Positions 21,201-36,200 of a DNA stretch of 62,000 nt are shown one piece after another (the first letter of the stretch is position 1; each line of letters opens with the position of its first letter). The position numbers were made by a program, and so were the translations under genes. Source of the DNA: Branchiostoma floridae (lineage: Eukaryota; Chordata; Leptocardii; Amphioxiformes; Branchiostomatidae). Location of the stretch: assembly GCF_000003815.2 (NCBI RefSeq), contig NC_049988.1:4099738-4161737 (forward strand), read 5' to 3'. The notes under the pieces are model-generated. The model was not told the DNA's origin. It did no database searches and saw only the letters and a list, made by a program, of their open reading frames with translations.

Positions 21201-24200
21201 AGCCGGCTGTACCTCCTGACAGCTGTCAATATTGCAGCTGACGTGACAGTCCTTTGTTCCATTCAGACAGCGGCACACAGTGCAGCTACCCTCTGTCCAG
21301 ACATTGTTTGGCTGCAAAACATATAATAGACAAACCATTTAATAAATCTACCAAGGATACCAAAATCTGGAAAAGACCTATAGCATTTACACCAGATTGT
21401 TTTTGGGCCAATAATAGTTTATATCAATTCTATGGGCTCCAAAACCAAATCATTTTTGCCAGCATTACATCACAGTAGCATCGGTGTGGTGCAACAATTA
21501 GAGTGTTTGAATTAGAACCAATAGGTTGTGGCTTTGATACTTGCCATACCTTGATGTTATGTACCTACAGTAGCTAAGGCACTATGACAGTGCAGCAAAG
21601 CTCACCTAGCCATCCGCCCAAAACACAGATTTTGTACGCCGGCATAGGTGCCTTTAACAGCGCAAATTACCATTACCAAGAAGCGAGATGAAGCCAACTT
21701 TGTGTGTTAGACTAGATCTGTGAATTTTTTATATACCGGTACATGTTTTGTCTTTGTTGCAACCTGAACTTATATCGGTTGAGCAAAAATGTACAGTAAA
21801 GGTCTTCATTCATTCATCATTCTTACCCGAGGCACGTTGTAGTCCATGCCCCCGTACACACAGTCACAGCTCTCCTGTAGGACACAGTAGGTGCTGTTCC
21901 TACGACCTTCAGCACAGAGGCAGGCGGCACAGAGGTCAGGGCTGTATGAGCTGGGGCAGGTCAGACTGCCATCACAGGTCCTGGTACAGGTGCAGTCTGC
22001 TGCACACACTGGGAGGAGAAAACAGAACATGATGTTAGGTACAAAAGCATACATTTGGTTTTAAAATTGAGTTGGAATAAATATTTTAGAACTTGCAAGA
22101 AGATTTCTCCTCATAATATTATCTGGTTTCCCTTTTCTTCTTCAACCATACAAAAAAAATGTATATCAGCCAAATGGGAGAATTTCAGATGCAGAAAAAA
22201 ATTGCTAAACAAGTAGAAATAACATCTAAGTAAAGCTGCATTTCCAGTGATATTGTCATTGGAAGAAGTTATTCTTTTGAAAAGAAGGGAATGACTATTT
22301 AAGGATAGTTAAAAAAGGAAATGTTGTTCATGTCTTGGATTTCAGTGCCAAGTGTGGTATCTAATTAAAAGTATGTTCTACTTATAGACCAGTCTATTGT
22401 GGTTCATCTTTTGACAAGTATACAAAACATCAACAGGCATCAGTACACGTGTGAGTTGTGTGGTGTAATGGCAGGGTATCTAGCTCTGAAACAAGAGGTC
22501 CAGGGTTTGAACCCAGACTGTCATGAGGCTAACCTTGTGTGCTTGGAAAAGGCACTTCACATGACCTTCACTCAGGTGGAAATGAGGACTACCTGGCTTT
22601 ACTTGTGGATCTCCCACCACACTTCAAAAAGAGTAATGGACTATCCCAGTGTAAGTGGATCTAACCTTATAGTATATAGGCTACAGAATCTACACTACAT
22701 TGAAAACAATAGCCACAAAAAAAGAAAGAAGAACATACCTGGTAGTGTTGTGTATGTCTCAGCAGTAGTGGCAGCTCCTGTAGTCTGCTGTGGTACAGAC
22801 CCTGTGGTGTAGACTGAAGGCTCCTGTGTGGTGTAGACTGAAGGCTCCTGTGTGGTGTAGACTGAAGGCTCCTGTGTGGTGTAGACGGAAGGCTCCTGTG
22901 TGGTGTAGACTGAAGGCTCCTGTGTGGTGTAGACTGAAGGCTCCTGTGTGGTGTAGATGGAAGGCTCCTGTGTGGTGTAGACTGAAGGCTCCTGTGTGGT
23001 GTAGACTGAAGGCTCCTGAGTGGTGTACAGGGATGGCTTCTCTGTACTCACCTCAGGTGAGGTGGTCATCTTCTTAGGAGCCAAAGTGGTAGATGCTGGA
23101 ATAAAAAAGAAACAATGGTATATTTCTCTATATAACATTCAAGCTTTGAGAATATTATATACATTGTAAAATTTGGAAATGGTCAGACGTTTCAGTACAC
23201 ACTAATTTTTTCTCACGAAGTAACATTGTCTCAATTGTCTAAAGATTCAACTGAACCTGCCAAAGTCAAATCTTCCAAAAATGATTGATATTGCCATGCA
23301 CAATGTTGGTAAAGACTTGCGCTCTATCGTTCAAGGCGTGTACCTTCCGCTAACACCAAAATGACCCTTTCAGGAACTCCAAATCCTCACTATGATTTTT
23401 AAGTCGGCGCAGGGTGATATATGGCCATTGTATTGTTGCAATAGGCAGTGTTTCTGTATCTACGGGACCGGAAATCATGTGGCTGCATCTGCGTTGAACA
23501 GGTGGCCACTATAACCTATTTTTTAATGCTGAGGTCAATGGAAAAAATCCAAGGGACCAACAAAAAATGACCGCAATGGACAGTTGCCATAAACAAAGGT
23601 GGCCACTAGTACAGGTTTGACTGTACCAAACTGTGTGAAAAAGCCTGGCGTGCTACAACAGTCAAACTCATGATCACACAGTACAAAATTTGTCACATTA
23701 CAGTACATGGTACTTTACTGGTTGTTCAAGATACACACTCACCAAAGCAGTCGTCGGTTGGTTTCTGAACACACATGCCGAACTCCCTGACGAAGCCGGC
23801 GGCACAGTTGCAGCCTGTCTCACACCTCTCAGCCTGGCACCCCTCCCCACAGGTCTGCACACAGTGGCAGGACGCAGCGCACACCCCGGGCGTGGTGAAG
23901 GTCTCGGGACTCAGGGTGGTCACCGGACGGGACGTGGTCTCCGGAGTAACTGGTGGGACAAAGTGAAGAAAGATGTGCTGATTATACAATCATTAACATG
24001 TAAAAGTGGTGATGAGATATGGCTCCACCTCCGAGGTGTTGCCAAAAATGGAATGACATCAGAACAAAACTACATGTATTAAGTCTGATCAGAAGAAATT
24101 ATAGATAATGTTGGGACAAAGAAAAAGGAATTTGTAAAAGCACTTTTTTCATACATGCCTTAAGCAGACATCTAGAGTTTTCCTGGTCTCACATGTAACT

Positions 24201-27200
24201 TGCTAAGTAATTATAATAAATGGGTCTTGAATAATGTAATGAATTGATTTTAGAAAATGTACATGACATATACATGTACTTTTAAAGCAGTACCTTGGTC
24301 TCAATAGAAAACATGATCCAGAGTTTTAAATAGGCCATGATAATGGTTAATTGTCTGATACTTGGTTGATCTAATTTTAACTGAATAAATTCAATCAAAC
24401 CCACCTTCACAGTCTTGTGGCAGCTGGACACAGATGCCTCCCATCCTGACATAGCCAGCCTGACAGTAACAATGAGATCCACATAGCTCTGCTTCACAGT
24501 CGGAGTCACAGGACTTCTCACAGTGGCAGGATGTGGCACACACTAGAACATAGCAACAGCATTGTATCATAATAGTAGTTCAAAAGCTTTATAATTACCA
24601 ATATAGGATACATGTTGTTTTATTAGTACATCAGTATCCGTTCAAGAGTACTCTTTACTCTGTTCGTTTTGTACATGACCGCATATTTTGTACAATGAAC
24701 ATCAGAAATAAATCAGGCTCCACCCCTGAGGTGTTGCCAAAAATTAGACAGTACATTTACCTATGGGTATTCCTGTTGTTTCAGACTCTGCTGTTGTTTC
24801 TGCCTCTGCCTTGGTTGTTTGTTCTGAGGGCACCTCAGGTCCAGCAGTAGTTTCAGAAGGCTCTGATGTAGTTTCAGAGCTTGGTTTGCCAGTCGTTTCT
24901 TCAAGGGTCTTCTTGGTGGTGGTCAGTACAGAACCTAGGACAGCAAGATAAAATTTGTTATCAATGAAGCAATCAAACAACCAATAACCAATCCACTGAC
25001 CAACCAACCAACCAACCAACCAACCCAAAAACCAACAACCCAACCAACCAACCTACCAACCATAGAAACTACATATGAGGAAAGGTCATTGGAGAACAAA
25101 AAATCACAAGTAAAAAGTGAAAATAAACACCATGAATATTTCCCAAGTTACAGTAATATCCTAATTCATCATCAGATATGCTTTAGCTACAAATTGCAAG
25201 ACTGTACCTGTTGTCTTCTCCATAGCCATCTTGGTAGTGAACTCTCCGCTTGCAGCAGTTGTTCCATGAGGCTTGGTGGTGGTTTCAGAGCTTGGCTCGC
25301 CGGTTGTGTGCACAACCTCTGCCTCTGTCGTCACCTCGCTAGGCAGTCCTGTCGTAACCTTTCTCCATTCCGCCGTGGTTGGTTCCTCCTCAGGCAACGC
25401 AGTTGTGAACGACATCAGAGTGGATGCGATAGTCTCAAACAGGCCTGCGGTCGTGGCTTCTGGTTCAGTTTCAGCCTCGGGTGTGGCTGTGGTGAGGCCG
25501 AGAGGCTTGCCTGTGGTGCGAAGGTGGTAGGGAAGGGTTGTCTCCTCCTCTGGGAGGGCAGTGGTTGCTTCAGGAGCAGTTGGTTCAGTGGTACCGGCCT
25601 CTTCTGGTCTCTTGGTGGTCACATGGCCCAAAGTTGCCTTAGAAGTGTATTCTGGAGCACCTGGTATGATTAGAGAATTGATATTAGGTCACACAAACTA
25701 AACGGTTCTATAGATGACATCCTCTGAAAACAAGAATGTTATGAATTGTTCTGCCAATTCATTCTAGTGATGCTGAAGAAGGGTGATGAATGTCACTCAA
25801 AACATCTGAAAGAATCCAGTTGCAGAAATTGACTTTAGACACCAATCTCAGGAAGAAATACAAGAAAAACTTAGCTTCTTCTGTGATGTTTTAAAACAAA
25901 TTGTATACAGTATTACTAGCTTAGTTCTTGATCATTCTATGACAATAAAGAATAAAAAAAATGGTGGTAGTTTAATGCTCACAGTGGCTTAAAAACTGCA
26001 GCAACTTTTTACCAAGCTATAGGAAAAGATTTTGATTAAAATTACAAACCTGTGAATGCTGGTTCTGTCTCAGCCATTGGCCTCTTGGTTGATGCCATGG
26101 GTTCTGCTGTCTCCATGGGTTGTTTGGTGGTTGCCGTGGGTGCTTCTGTCTCAGATGTTGGCTTCTTGGTTGTTGCCATGGGTTCTGCTGTCTCCATGGG
26201 TTGTTTGGTGGTTGCTGAGGGTGATTCTGTCTCAGCAGTTGGCTTCTTGCTTGTTGCCATGGGTTCTGCTGTCTCCATGGGCTGTTTGGTGGTGGCCATG
26301 GGTGCTTCGGTCTCAGAGGTTGGCTTCTTTGTTGTTGCTATGGGTTCTACAGTAATTAGAATGATAGACAAAAAGTTTTCAACCATTTTGTAAATCATAC
26401 AAAGCTGCTGCAAGAATTAGCAAACACATATGCAGTAAGTTGAATAAAAAAATAAATGTCAGAAATAGATACAACTATTGAATGCCAAAGTCAAAAAGAA
26501 TAATAATTGATTTTTCTAACGTGAAAGCAAAGAAATGAAGAATTTATTTCTGTATACCTTACTGTGATCCCTTGCTGATCATTTAGCTTTCAAAATGAAC
26601 ACACCTTTCTTTTTGCCAAACTTTTTTGTATTCCAATACTCATATCAGTTTTGAGTCCTTAGACTATGTCATTCATACAATGAAATGAATATGGCCTTGA
26701 GTATATGGCATTGCACCAACCCTGCAATTCAAATTCATATCAATAAAATTTGGAATATCATGCCACACACCTGGACAGTAAGTTGGGTACTGGATACAGA
26801 CACCATCCTCCCTGCTGTAACCAGGCTTACACTCACAGACGTCTGAGCACACAGCTGATGGCACACAGCCCTTGTTACAACCAGCCTGGCAGTGGCAGCC
26901 TCGCTCACAGACTGGACAGGAAAAACAAGTAAAAGACTTGTTGAAGAGGGTAGTATCTTACTGTCATATTGTATGAAACCATAGCACTTGCAGGCCTATA
27001 TATTAACACGTCTTGGTATTTTGTTACTCAAGATATTAGAACAATCATGGCATAACGGTAGATGCTTTATTATTTGTTTTATTGTACATGTATGCTAATA
27101 AAAAGATTTAGGGACACAACAACAAGCAAAGATTCTGAAACTTTTTGTGAATACAGCACAGGAAGAATCGTTATAATAGCTTCTTAAGAAAGTAACTGCG

Positions 27201-30200
27201 GATTTCAATCAAACATGACTTTAAACAATTATCAATAGTTTTAGAGTTTTTGTTGGAATTCTTAAAGTTTCCATTCTGAATTGTATGTTGACATTGTCAT
27301 TTGTATCAAATGGAAAAAAAATATAATTACATTCTACAGTGTACTCACATGCAATGGTGGTTAGCATGGATGCTGTGGTCTCAGCTGAAGGTCCTGAGGT
27401 GGTGGCAACTGAAAGAAGAGCAGACTAGTTAGAGCATCCTTGTCCTTTTCTTACAGAGGATAAAATACCATTCAACACAGACAACATTACATATCCTTCC
27501 CATCTTAATTAAGGATCATAGTATTCATAGCCTTGTAGTATTGTCATTTGTAGTTGTTGCCATACATTGCCATACAACAGTCAAACAATAATAGTACATT
27601 CATGATCTATACATTGCTTGTATACACCATACAGTCAGGAAAACAAAGAAAATGGGATAACAATGTTTTGGTGACCATCAGTCACCTTCCTCAGGGCAAT
27701 ACTGACTGCTTCTATTTCACACTGCAGTTACATGTAGGTGTCCCTGCTAACAGTAACAAATGTAATTTCAGGTGTAAAGTATTGTCATACTTACAAACTT
27801 TATTGACTGTTTTTTAACATCTTGAATGGAAATAAAGAACCTTGCTATCCAGTGATCTTACAAACGCGAGAAAATTATTTACAAAGGCCACTTACTGCAT
27901 CCACTCGGCTGTGCAATGCAGGCTCCATCCACCAGGGTGTAGCCATCCCTACAGCTGCAGCTGCTGTCACATGCCTCCACAGGTGCACAGGTGCGTCCAC
28001 AGTCGGCCTCACAGTGACACGTCAAGCTACAGACTGAAACAGTGTAAAGACATGATGTTGAAATTCACCATTAAATTCCAATACTCAAATAAACTCAAAT
28101 AACCACTTTTCCTTACCTCAAGTTCTCCCCAGAAAACATTATCCCCAACAGCAGACACAGACATAAATAAGACTTCCTTAGTGGAGATGATGATGAGTGG
28201 AGATAGCAAAACAGCATTGAAAAAGAGTGCTTGCTGTTTTTCTGCATTTCCGGCCAGTATGGAGACACCTAGGCTGGGCTGTGTGGGGTTTTAACAGCCT
28301 CTAACTCACAGAGGTGGACATAGAACCTACCTCTACCTTGGGAGGAACTGCTTTTTAGAACTAAGATGAGGCTAGTATGGTAGTGGAAACTCACATGAAG
28401 CAAAAAACAGCACAGCTTCAATAATATTTGCAACCACAACATAACAACCACTGAAAACCATACATTTAGAATCTGAAATAATCAAATGTCAGTTCATATT
28501 TGATAGAGGCTGGTATCCATGAGTAATTAGTATTTGCCATTAAGAACCTGGAGATCATTAATTATAAGGTAACAAGTAAGTTAGGCCACACCAATTTAAT
28601 TTCTTGGTTCTCGGAAGTTTTCAGATAAATATTGGGGCAGTCGGTCGAAAAAAAGAAAGAAAAAAAATTGCAAAAAGTCTTTGGTGAACTTATATAACAA
28701 AAAAAAAGGTAAGTAGTCAATTTTTTTTTAGCTTTTCATGGCATGATTTATCCAAGTAATCTCTTCCTTTGATTTTATACCACTGTTTCGATCCTGTGAC
28801 TGCAAATAAGTGCTCTGATTGGTTTATCAGCAGTATGTGCCCCTGGAATGGGGTTTTTAAAAGTCTGCAATAGCAAAACCTATATTCATTTTTCTTGGGC
28901 TTAAATTTTTTTTTTCCAAATAGGAAAAAAATGGGTCGGGAAATCCGAGAAACAACAAATTAAATTGGTGTGGCCTTAAAGTATAAGTCAAACAGTTCAG
29001 AAGACACCTATCTATGAACCAACCTTCTGGTGTGGCTGTAGTCCCAGACTTGCCAGTGGAGAACTCTGCTGTTGTGTGTGGCAGGAGAGTGGAGTAAGCT
29101 TCAGTAGGAGACACAGTGCTGGGGACCACAGTAGTGGTGATAGGAACACACTGGCAACAGATGTTATCTGCCTGGAGCAGGGTCTCTCCTCTCTGGAAAA
29201 ACAAACAATCATTTCCTCATCAGTAATGCATTGTTTCATGATCTTAGAAATAAGCAAAAATGAAAGACCCCTGTGAAAAGTGACAATCTAATCATTGATA
29301 ATGTTGTCATCTTGTCATCTAATTATCTTTACAAATAGCTGTAGTAGTAGCTACAGTGTACTTCTACTACTACTACTACTACTCTTTACATATAGCTGAT
29401 TGAGTAGCTGTCCTTAGTGCTGATATCAATGCTATTGTGCATCAACATATCAAATGCCTTTTGTCAGTAGAGGATTCCTTGTTAGGTTGTAATAAATCTT
29501 ATCAGATACCATATTTATCAATAGATGTTAAATTTGTTTGTCAGTGAGTGATAGATTCTCCATAGTAGCACTCTCTCTTGTAAGAGGAAAACATGTCTTG
29601 AAATCTATACCCGGAGCATTACCTGCACATGACTGTTCACTGGGTGACCAAAGACCAATCTGGCAGTTGATTTCATCATTCAATAATCAAATACATGTAA
29701 TAAAGATGTTATAGATATATAGTCCAACTTTACAAAGATAACAAAATTTATTGAAACTACTGGAACTACTTGATCTAGATATAAGTATAAAAATGCCACA
29801 ACGCTGTGTATGAAACATAATCTATTCACATCAACTCTAATAATTCTACTAGATGCCATAATAACTTAACATGAACTGAAAGTGATTTATAGAGATTCAC
29901 CAATGCAGCCCTAGTAATCCTAAGGTATATACAGATATTAGGTGTTTCAGACAATCTTGAGAAGGCCTCCATGGCAAAGCTTTATTTTGATGTAGCGGTA
30001 TCATGGCATACAAAGAAATTATGAGAGTCGATGTCATACAAAGGTATTGAAGATCATCATACCAGGTTGCATTCCTCCTCAGTGAGTCTACACTGGTTGT
30101 ACAGACACTGTTCCTGGGCTGTCTCCTCCTCACAGTTACACAGCACACACTCACCCTTCCAGTAGGACTGCCCAGGCTAAAGGGGATAAAAATTCATCAA

Positions 30201-33200
30201 CATTAAATAAACTCCGACCCTCTACAGTTACACAGCACACACTCACCCTTCCAGTAGGACTGGCCAGGCTACAGGGGAGAAACATTTATCATCATTGAAT
30301 AGATTTTTTTTAGCAGACGCAATAGTAGAGAGTTCAACACATTCAAAATGCAACCTGAAAGTTCTTCTTCCTCTTGAAACTTTCTTCTCAATTCCTGAAT
30401 GAACAGATAGGGTCTAAGCTTTCCCATTTTGTCAAAATTTGGTCAGGTCACCAGCAGTTCAGTTGTCATAAAGCCACGTTTACAAATCAAGAATTCAGCT
30501 CGGCTGACTTGTCAGCGAGCTCCAACTGGGCATTTTCGACCGGAGTATGACCGGCGTTTGGGTGATTACGTGGGCTTCGGGCGACTTTTAACAGCTATCC
30601 GTTGGGATTTAAACCTCCATGTGATGTCAGTTGTGCACCAAAAAAGCAGGAAAGACAATGACTTGAACTTTCCGGAGGGATACACCAAGCCCCGTCCAAT
30701 TTGTGACGGTGCAGATTATTTGATAAAAAGTAAAGCCGATGCTCGGGCGATGTTGATTTTCGGCGAGCTCTGACCGATCTACAAATTCGGCCGGAGTCCG
30801 TATGAATTGTAAACGGGGCTTAAGGAGAGATGTGACTTGCAGGACGTTGCGGATGGGTACGGGAGAAAACTGGGGTCAAAGGTGGGGTTTCATTCAAAGA
30901 GCAAACTTTCTTAAGTTTGAACCAGTTGACCCTGTTTTCTTTGCATAGTAGAGTAGAATGGCTTTATTGAGACAAACTCTCAGAGTCTAACACTAGCAGC
31001 CCAGGGGCTGAATTGTTGTTAGACTTTACATACATGATATTAGACTAGGCATACAAATACAAATCAACATACAATGGAGTAAAATATTATCATTAATTGA
31101 ATTCGTAAAAGACAAGCTAGACAAAAGCTGCTCTGGCATTGTTTGTGAGAGACGTTCATACAAATAATGATTACATATAAGATTACAACAGTTGGCTAAG
31201 GTACAGTCATGATTCGTTTATCAATCGGGTCATGTGGGGTATGGCACTGTTTCTGTAGCGCTCAGTTTTGCAACGTTGCAAGTTCAGTTTCGTAGATGAA
31301 CGAGTTAAGCGACTGCTAATGTTCCCTCGCATGTCTGGCAGGAAGTGACGGTACAGTTCTGATGAAAGCAGAGACTTAGCAAAGTTCAGTGTCAGACTGG
31401 AACGACGTTCCTGGAGGGAGGGCAGCCGCAGGAGGGTGCACGCCTCAGAGTACGCGATGTCAGACCCCAGGATGATGCGGACAGCGCGTCTTTGTATTCT
31501 CTCGATCCTCTGGGACTGTGTTTTAGTCAGCCCAGAATGCCAGACTGGCGCAGCGTATTCCGTTACAGGACGGACATAACACACATACACTGTCACGAGA
31601 TCTTCTGTTGGAACATGGAAGTGTTTTAGTTTCCGTAGCAGGTACAAACGCTGACTCGCTCTGCTGCATATATGATCAACATGAGCGTTCCACTTTAGAT
31701 CTGCTTGTAAGAAAACCCCCAATATCCTCATAACTTTGACTTGCTGTAGTTCTATGTTGTTAAGATAGAGGGGATAGGGAACAGGTGCAGCTTTGCTGAA
31801 ATGGATGTGCATCACCTGGCATTTCTTTGGATGCAGGACCATATGCTGATCGTGGGACCATTTGTCGAGGTTTGTCAGGTCACTCTGTAACTTTGAAGTG
31901 GCAGTTGAGGGGCTTCGAATGCCCGACAGATTTAAGTCATCGACAAATTTCCACCTCTTTGACAAAGCATGAATAGCCGCACTATTGATATATGCAATAA
32001 AGATAAGCGGCCCGAGGATAGTTCCCTGAGGAAGGCCACAGGTGACCGTAGCGCTGGCAGAGAGGACCCCGTGATACCGCACGACCTGTGATCTGTTTGT
32101 CAGGAATTCAGCGATCCATCTCACAAGCGACGGACGGAGGCCTAGCTCAATCAGACAGCATATGGCTACATTGTGACTGACCCGGTCAAATGCCTTGCTG
32201 AAGTCCGTAGACACAACGGAGCATAACGTCCTTGGCTCGTCGGTGGCCTTGAAAAGTTCATCTGTTAAGTTCAGGAGGCAATGTGTTGTAGACCTTCCTC
32301 CCCATCATTCTTCAATGGGGATGTTCAATTATGTTGTCTGCCCTTTTGGACTTCTATCCTCTTTCCTGTTTAGCTGGTGTGTTATGCCAAAAAGTGGCTA
32401 TACTGGCTGCACAGATATACAGATATAGATACCCCCGAATTCTTGAATGAAATATCTATGTCATATCTAATTATAAGCATCACAAAATTTTTCTGAACCA
32501 TAAGATGCATCAGATAAGAATAGGGGCAAAACATATAGTTGTAAACTTTTGGTATAAATCATTTGGCCAAGGTATGGCATCATGGAAATCTAGTTACTGA
32601 ATGTCTTCTTTGGATTAAAAAAAACTCTTTAGAAAAGAACTACACACCTCGTAGGACACTCCCTGGTATTGACATGTCCTTGTCTCACATTCTTCATACA
32701 CCAGACAGAGACTGGTCCCTGTCCTGTCGTCCCTGAGGGAGCCCTCAGGACAGTAATACTGTGCACACTGGGGGTCGGGCTGGCACTGTTCAGGCAGCTC
32801 TGTGGGCAGGAGCAGCTGGTAGTCTGTACAGCTGATCTCACATAGACAGGCCGGTGGGCTCACTATAATTATACAGAAGATTTACATAGTTTCAACCAAA
32901 ATGACAGAGGACACTGGCAAGCTGCCATCAAGCCCCCTCATTTACATGCAAGCATGTCTAACCCTCATGGGATGGGGAACAACAAACGTTAAACTGAGTG
33001 TGTGAGTAAGCATAAAAATCACTTTAAAAAGTCTTCCATCAAAGAAAACAGCTTTCATCTTGTCACCACACAGAAGGAGATTGATCGCTAGAAAGTTTGC
33101 TAGCTCTAAATTCTGCAGTACTACGCCCTGTGTTCACTTGACCGCACAATTTTTTAGAGATGAATCAATGCTGGAATTGGAATTTCTAAGAGAAGAAAAT

Positions 33201-36200
33201 TCTCTTGTATCACTAGTTGACAACGCGAAATGATGATGACACACCCACTTTTTGATTCTAGCTTGGGGATTGATTTGTCCTGTCTAGTACACAGTGGTTG
33301 CTACAAGGAAAAAAACAGAATCTTACCATGCAGTGTGGTGGTGCTAGGAGCAGCAGTGGTGGTCTGTACTGATGGTGATGTTGTCTCAGCGATGGGCACA
33401 ACAGGTGTTGTTTCCAAGGTTGGTGACAGGGTTGTTGCTGTTGGGCAGCATCACAAGAATAAAGTTTACTTAACTTAACAAAATACACCAACATTTAGAG
33501 GATTACACCATGTCTTTATCAACACCAATAATCTGATCTTGGTGATAAAAATCATGACATACAAAATGTAGATGTCCCGCCCGTAATATTGACTGATATG
33601 CGGCGATGATGATGATGATAGCATTAAAATAGTCTATTAAGTAAGAAGAAATAGATTTGAAATAGATGTCATTTCTCTTTTAGCTATCAGATTCTATTGT
33701 ATGCCATTTTCCTTCTCTGTTAAGTACATTGTTTACAATTCTGCATATCACTGTCTTACTCTGTATGCAATTAGCCTTTTGGAATGACCTTGCAATAAGT
33801 TATCATCAAATATTTTCAATAAAAGAAATCAAGTAAAAATGATGAAGACTCCAAAAGACATCCGAGTGTGAGTTATTATGATATGGGATCTTGAAATACA
33901 GCATAATGAGCTTTGTTTTCTAAATGTGGATAGAATTGCACATGAAAGATATACATATAGCTTACACATTGATTTAGGTTGACAATAGCAGCAAACTCCC
34001 TTCATCTGAACCAGGTCTTCATCCTGGAAAGGAAAATAAAATTAATGTTTAGTTTCAAAAACTTGCCATACATTAATGTACCTGATAAACAGCCTTCAGG
34101 CACAACACTTTTGTACAAGGAAGGAGTAATGTAGAAGTGGTTACCTCAGCACAGACTTCCTCACAGATTGATTGACAGGCATAGGCTCCACCCACACAGC
34201 TACTGTACTATACTTTTAAGTATCAAAATATGTTTAATTTTAGGAAACTTTGCTATATTTGTAAGGAGTAATATCTGATTGGTTACCTCAGCACAGACTT
34301 CCTCACAGATTGATTGACAGGTGTAGGCTCCGCCCACACAGCTGCACAGCTGGCAGGTCCTCTGATCAGTGTACTCAGCACCATACTATGGGTGAAAAAT
34401 TGACAACAGTCACAATTCTATCACTGATTTTTGATACTGGTGAAATCTTTAAAGACTCAGTATCTTTCTCTGCGTATAAATTATGACTGTAGTCAGGAAT
34501 ATTGGATTTTGTAGGTGTGATTTTAAACATGTGATGAAGATTCAGTGTTATCATTTTCAAATTTATACTTCAGCAAAAAATTTTTTCAATACAACCTTGT
34601 CACAATTTTACCAAGACACCTGAGAGACGTTTTCAGAACAGTTGATAGGACAATTTTCAAGTCCTTCCAAAAGAAGGTTTGCAAAAACAGGATACAACCT
34701 AAAATGGAAGAATTCTTGAAGAATGTCTAAAAATTTCCAGCATTTACATGTAATAACAACAAGTTCAAAACTATAATGACAATAATTCCAAAAATGTATC
34801 TGACAGTGTGTATCTTTCAGCTTTCCAAGACACTTCATACACGTAACTTTCATGTTTCTAAGATATAGTGTTACCTTGCATGGAGCTTCTGTAGTCTCAG
34901 GAGACACAGGAGTTGTGGCAGGGGCACACTTGTCTGCTGGGGGGTCGAGGGCACAGCGACCCTTGACCCTGATGGCGGTAGGGTCAGCACAGGTGCAGGT
35001 GTCATCACAGCCGGTCAGCCTGGTGCAGGCGTCCAGTTCATCACTGCAGCCAATCTCACAGGTACACTCCTCACTACAGACTGTGGCATGAAACAAAATT
35101 TTTCATAATTATTGTAAAGTGTAAAATTGCAGTGTGTAGATCACCCACAAATCTATTTTCCTCTGTTGGTTTGCTTATTTTTCTTTCAGCACCACCTCAC
35201 TGGCCAAGTCAAACTGTGCACCTCAACTGAGATAGAAGTGTGCAGCCAATTTCACAGCAGCACTACTTACTATATACACAATATGGCAAGATACAAAATA
35301 TGCATTTTTGTCACCATTTTTAAGTGTAAGACTGCAGCAATAGCCTACTGTCTAGTATGTTTGCTTTGCATGCAGTTTGTAGTACGTTCAAATCCTTGAC
35401 TCCATATTAAATGATTCATACAGTCATACTGCTCCCCTCCTTAATTATATGCTCTTTTGGGAAAAAGTATTGAATGCACAATCCTATAGTAGTTAACAAT
35501 CTCCTTGCTGTAGTATTATCTTGGCCTTAAAAGCTGTGTGGCCAAAATGTTAAGGGAAGGGAGAAAAGGCACTGCAAAACACATCATATTGTATTGGAAC
35601 GTCTTTTAACACCAACTTTTCAATAGTTCCCAGTACTGAGCATTGATAATATCTTTTTATGAAAGAAAATGAAATTTTGACACTCAGTTTTACCTTTGAG
35701 GGTGGTTGCTGACATAGACTTTGTTGTTTGTTCCACAACACTTGGTTCAGTAGATGTTGGTGCTTCTGTGTTGGTGACCTGAGTTGTACCTTCTTCAGGC
35801 TTGGATGTTGCTTCCCCACCACACTCACAGAACACCCTGATCTTGTAGTCGTAGCAGAAAGGCAGGAATCCACGCTGCTTGGAGTTCTCACAAACCAGAC
35901 CCTGGTGGATGTCACAGGTCACATCCTGGCCAGTCCTGGTGTAGTCCATCTCCAAGCCACTGTCCACACGGCACTCAATGTCTTTAAACACAGAGGCAAG
36001 GTTCATGGTCATTTGCTTGTCTTATCAAAACAAAAATATTTCCATAGCTTTGCCTATCACAGAAAAGTAGTTCTAAAACATAATCAGTATCTTGAATAGG
36101 AAAACTTGACAAATGCTCTACAATTTCAACAACTTACTTGTGATCATCTCAGGCCCACAGAAGTCATATTTCTTCCTCAGGTTGTCCAAAGTCTCAAAGT

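Noticed and set aside
22790-23077. + strand frame of CRLKAPVW repeats
   Set aside because: Antisense shadow of the VYTTQEPS exon; the 24-bp period keeps it open.
30429-30773. + strand frame of 114 codons, with a similar peptide on the - strand at 40583-40879
   Set aside because: Lies inside two copies of the same MITE; the two frames diverge by frameshift, and nothing suggests a protein.
31207-32214. Independent host gene for a reverse transcriptase
   Set aside because: Only part of a LINE protein, truncated at the 5' side and with a LINE-type 3' end; treated as a mobile element.
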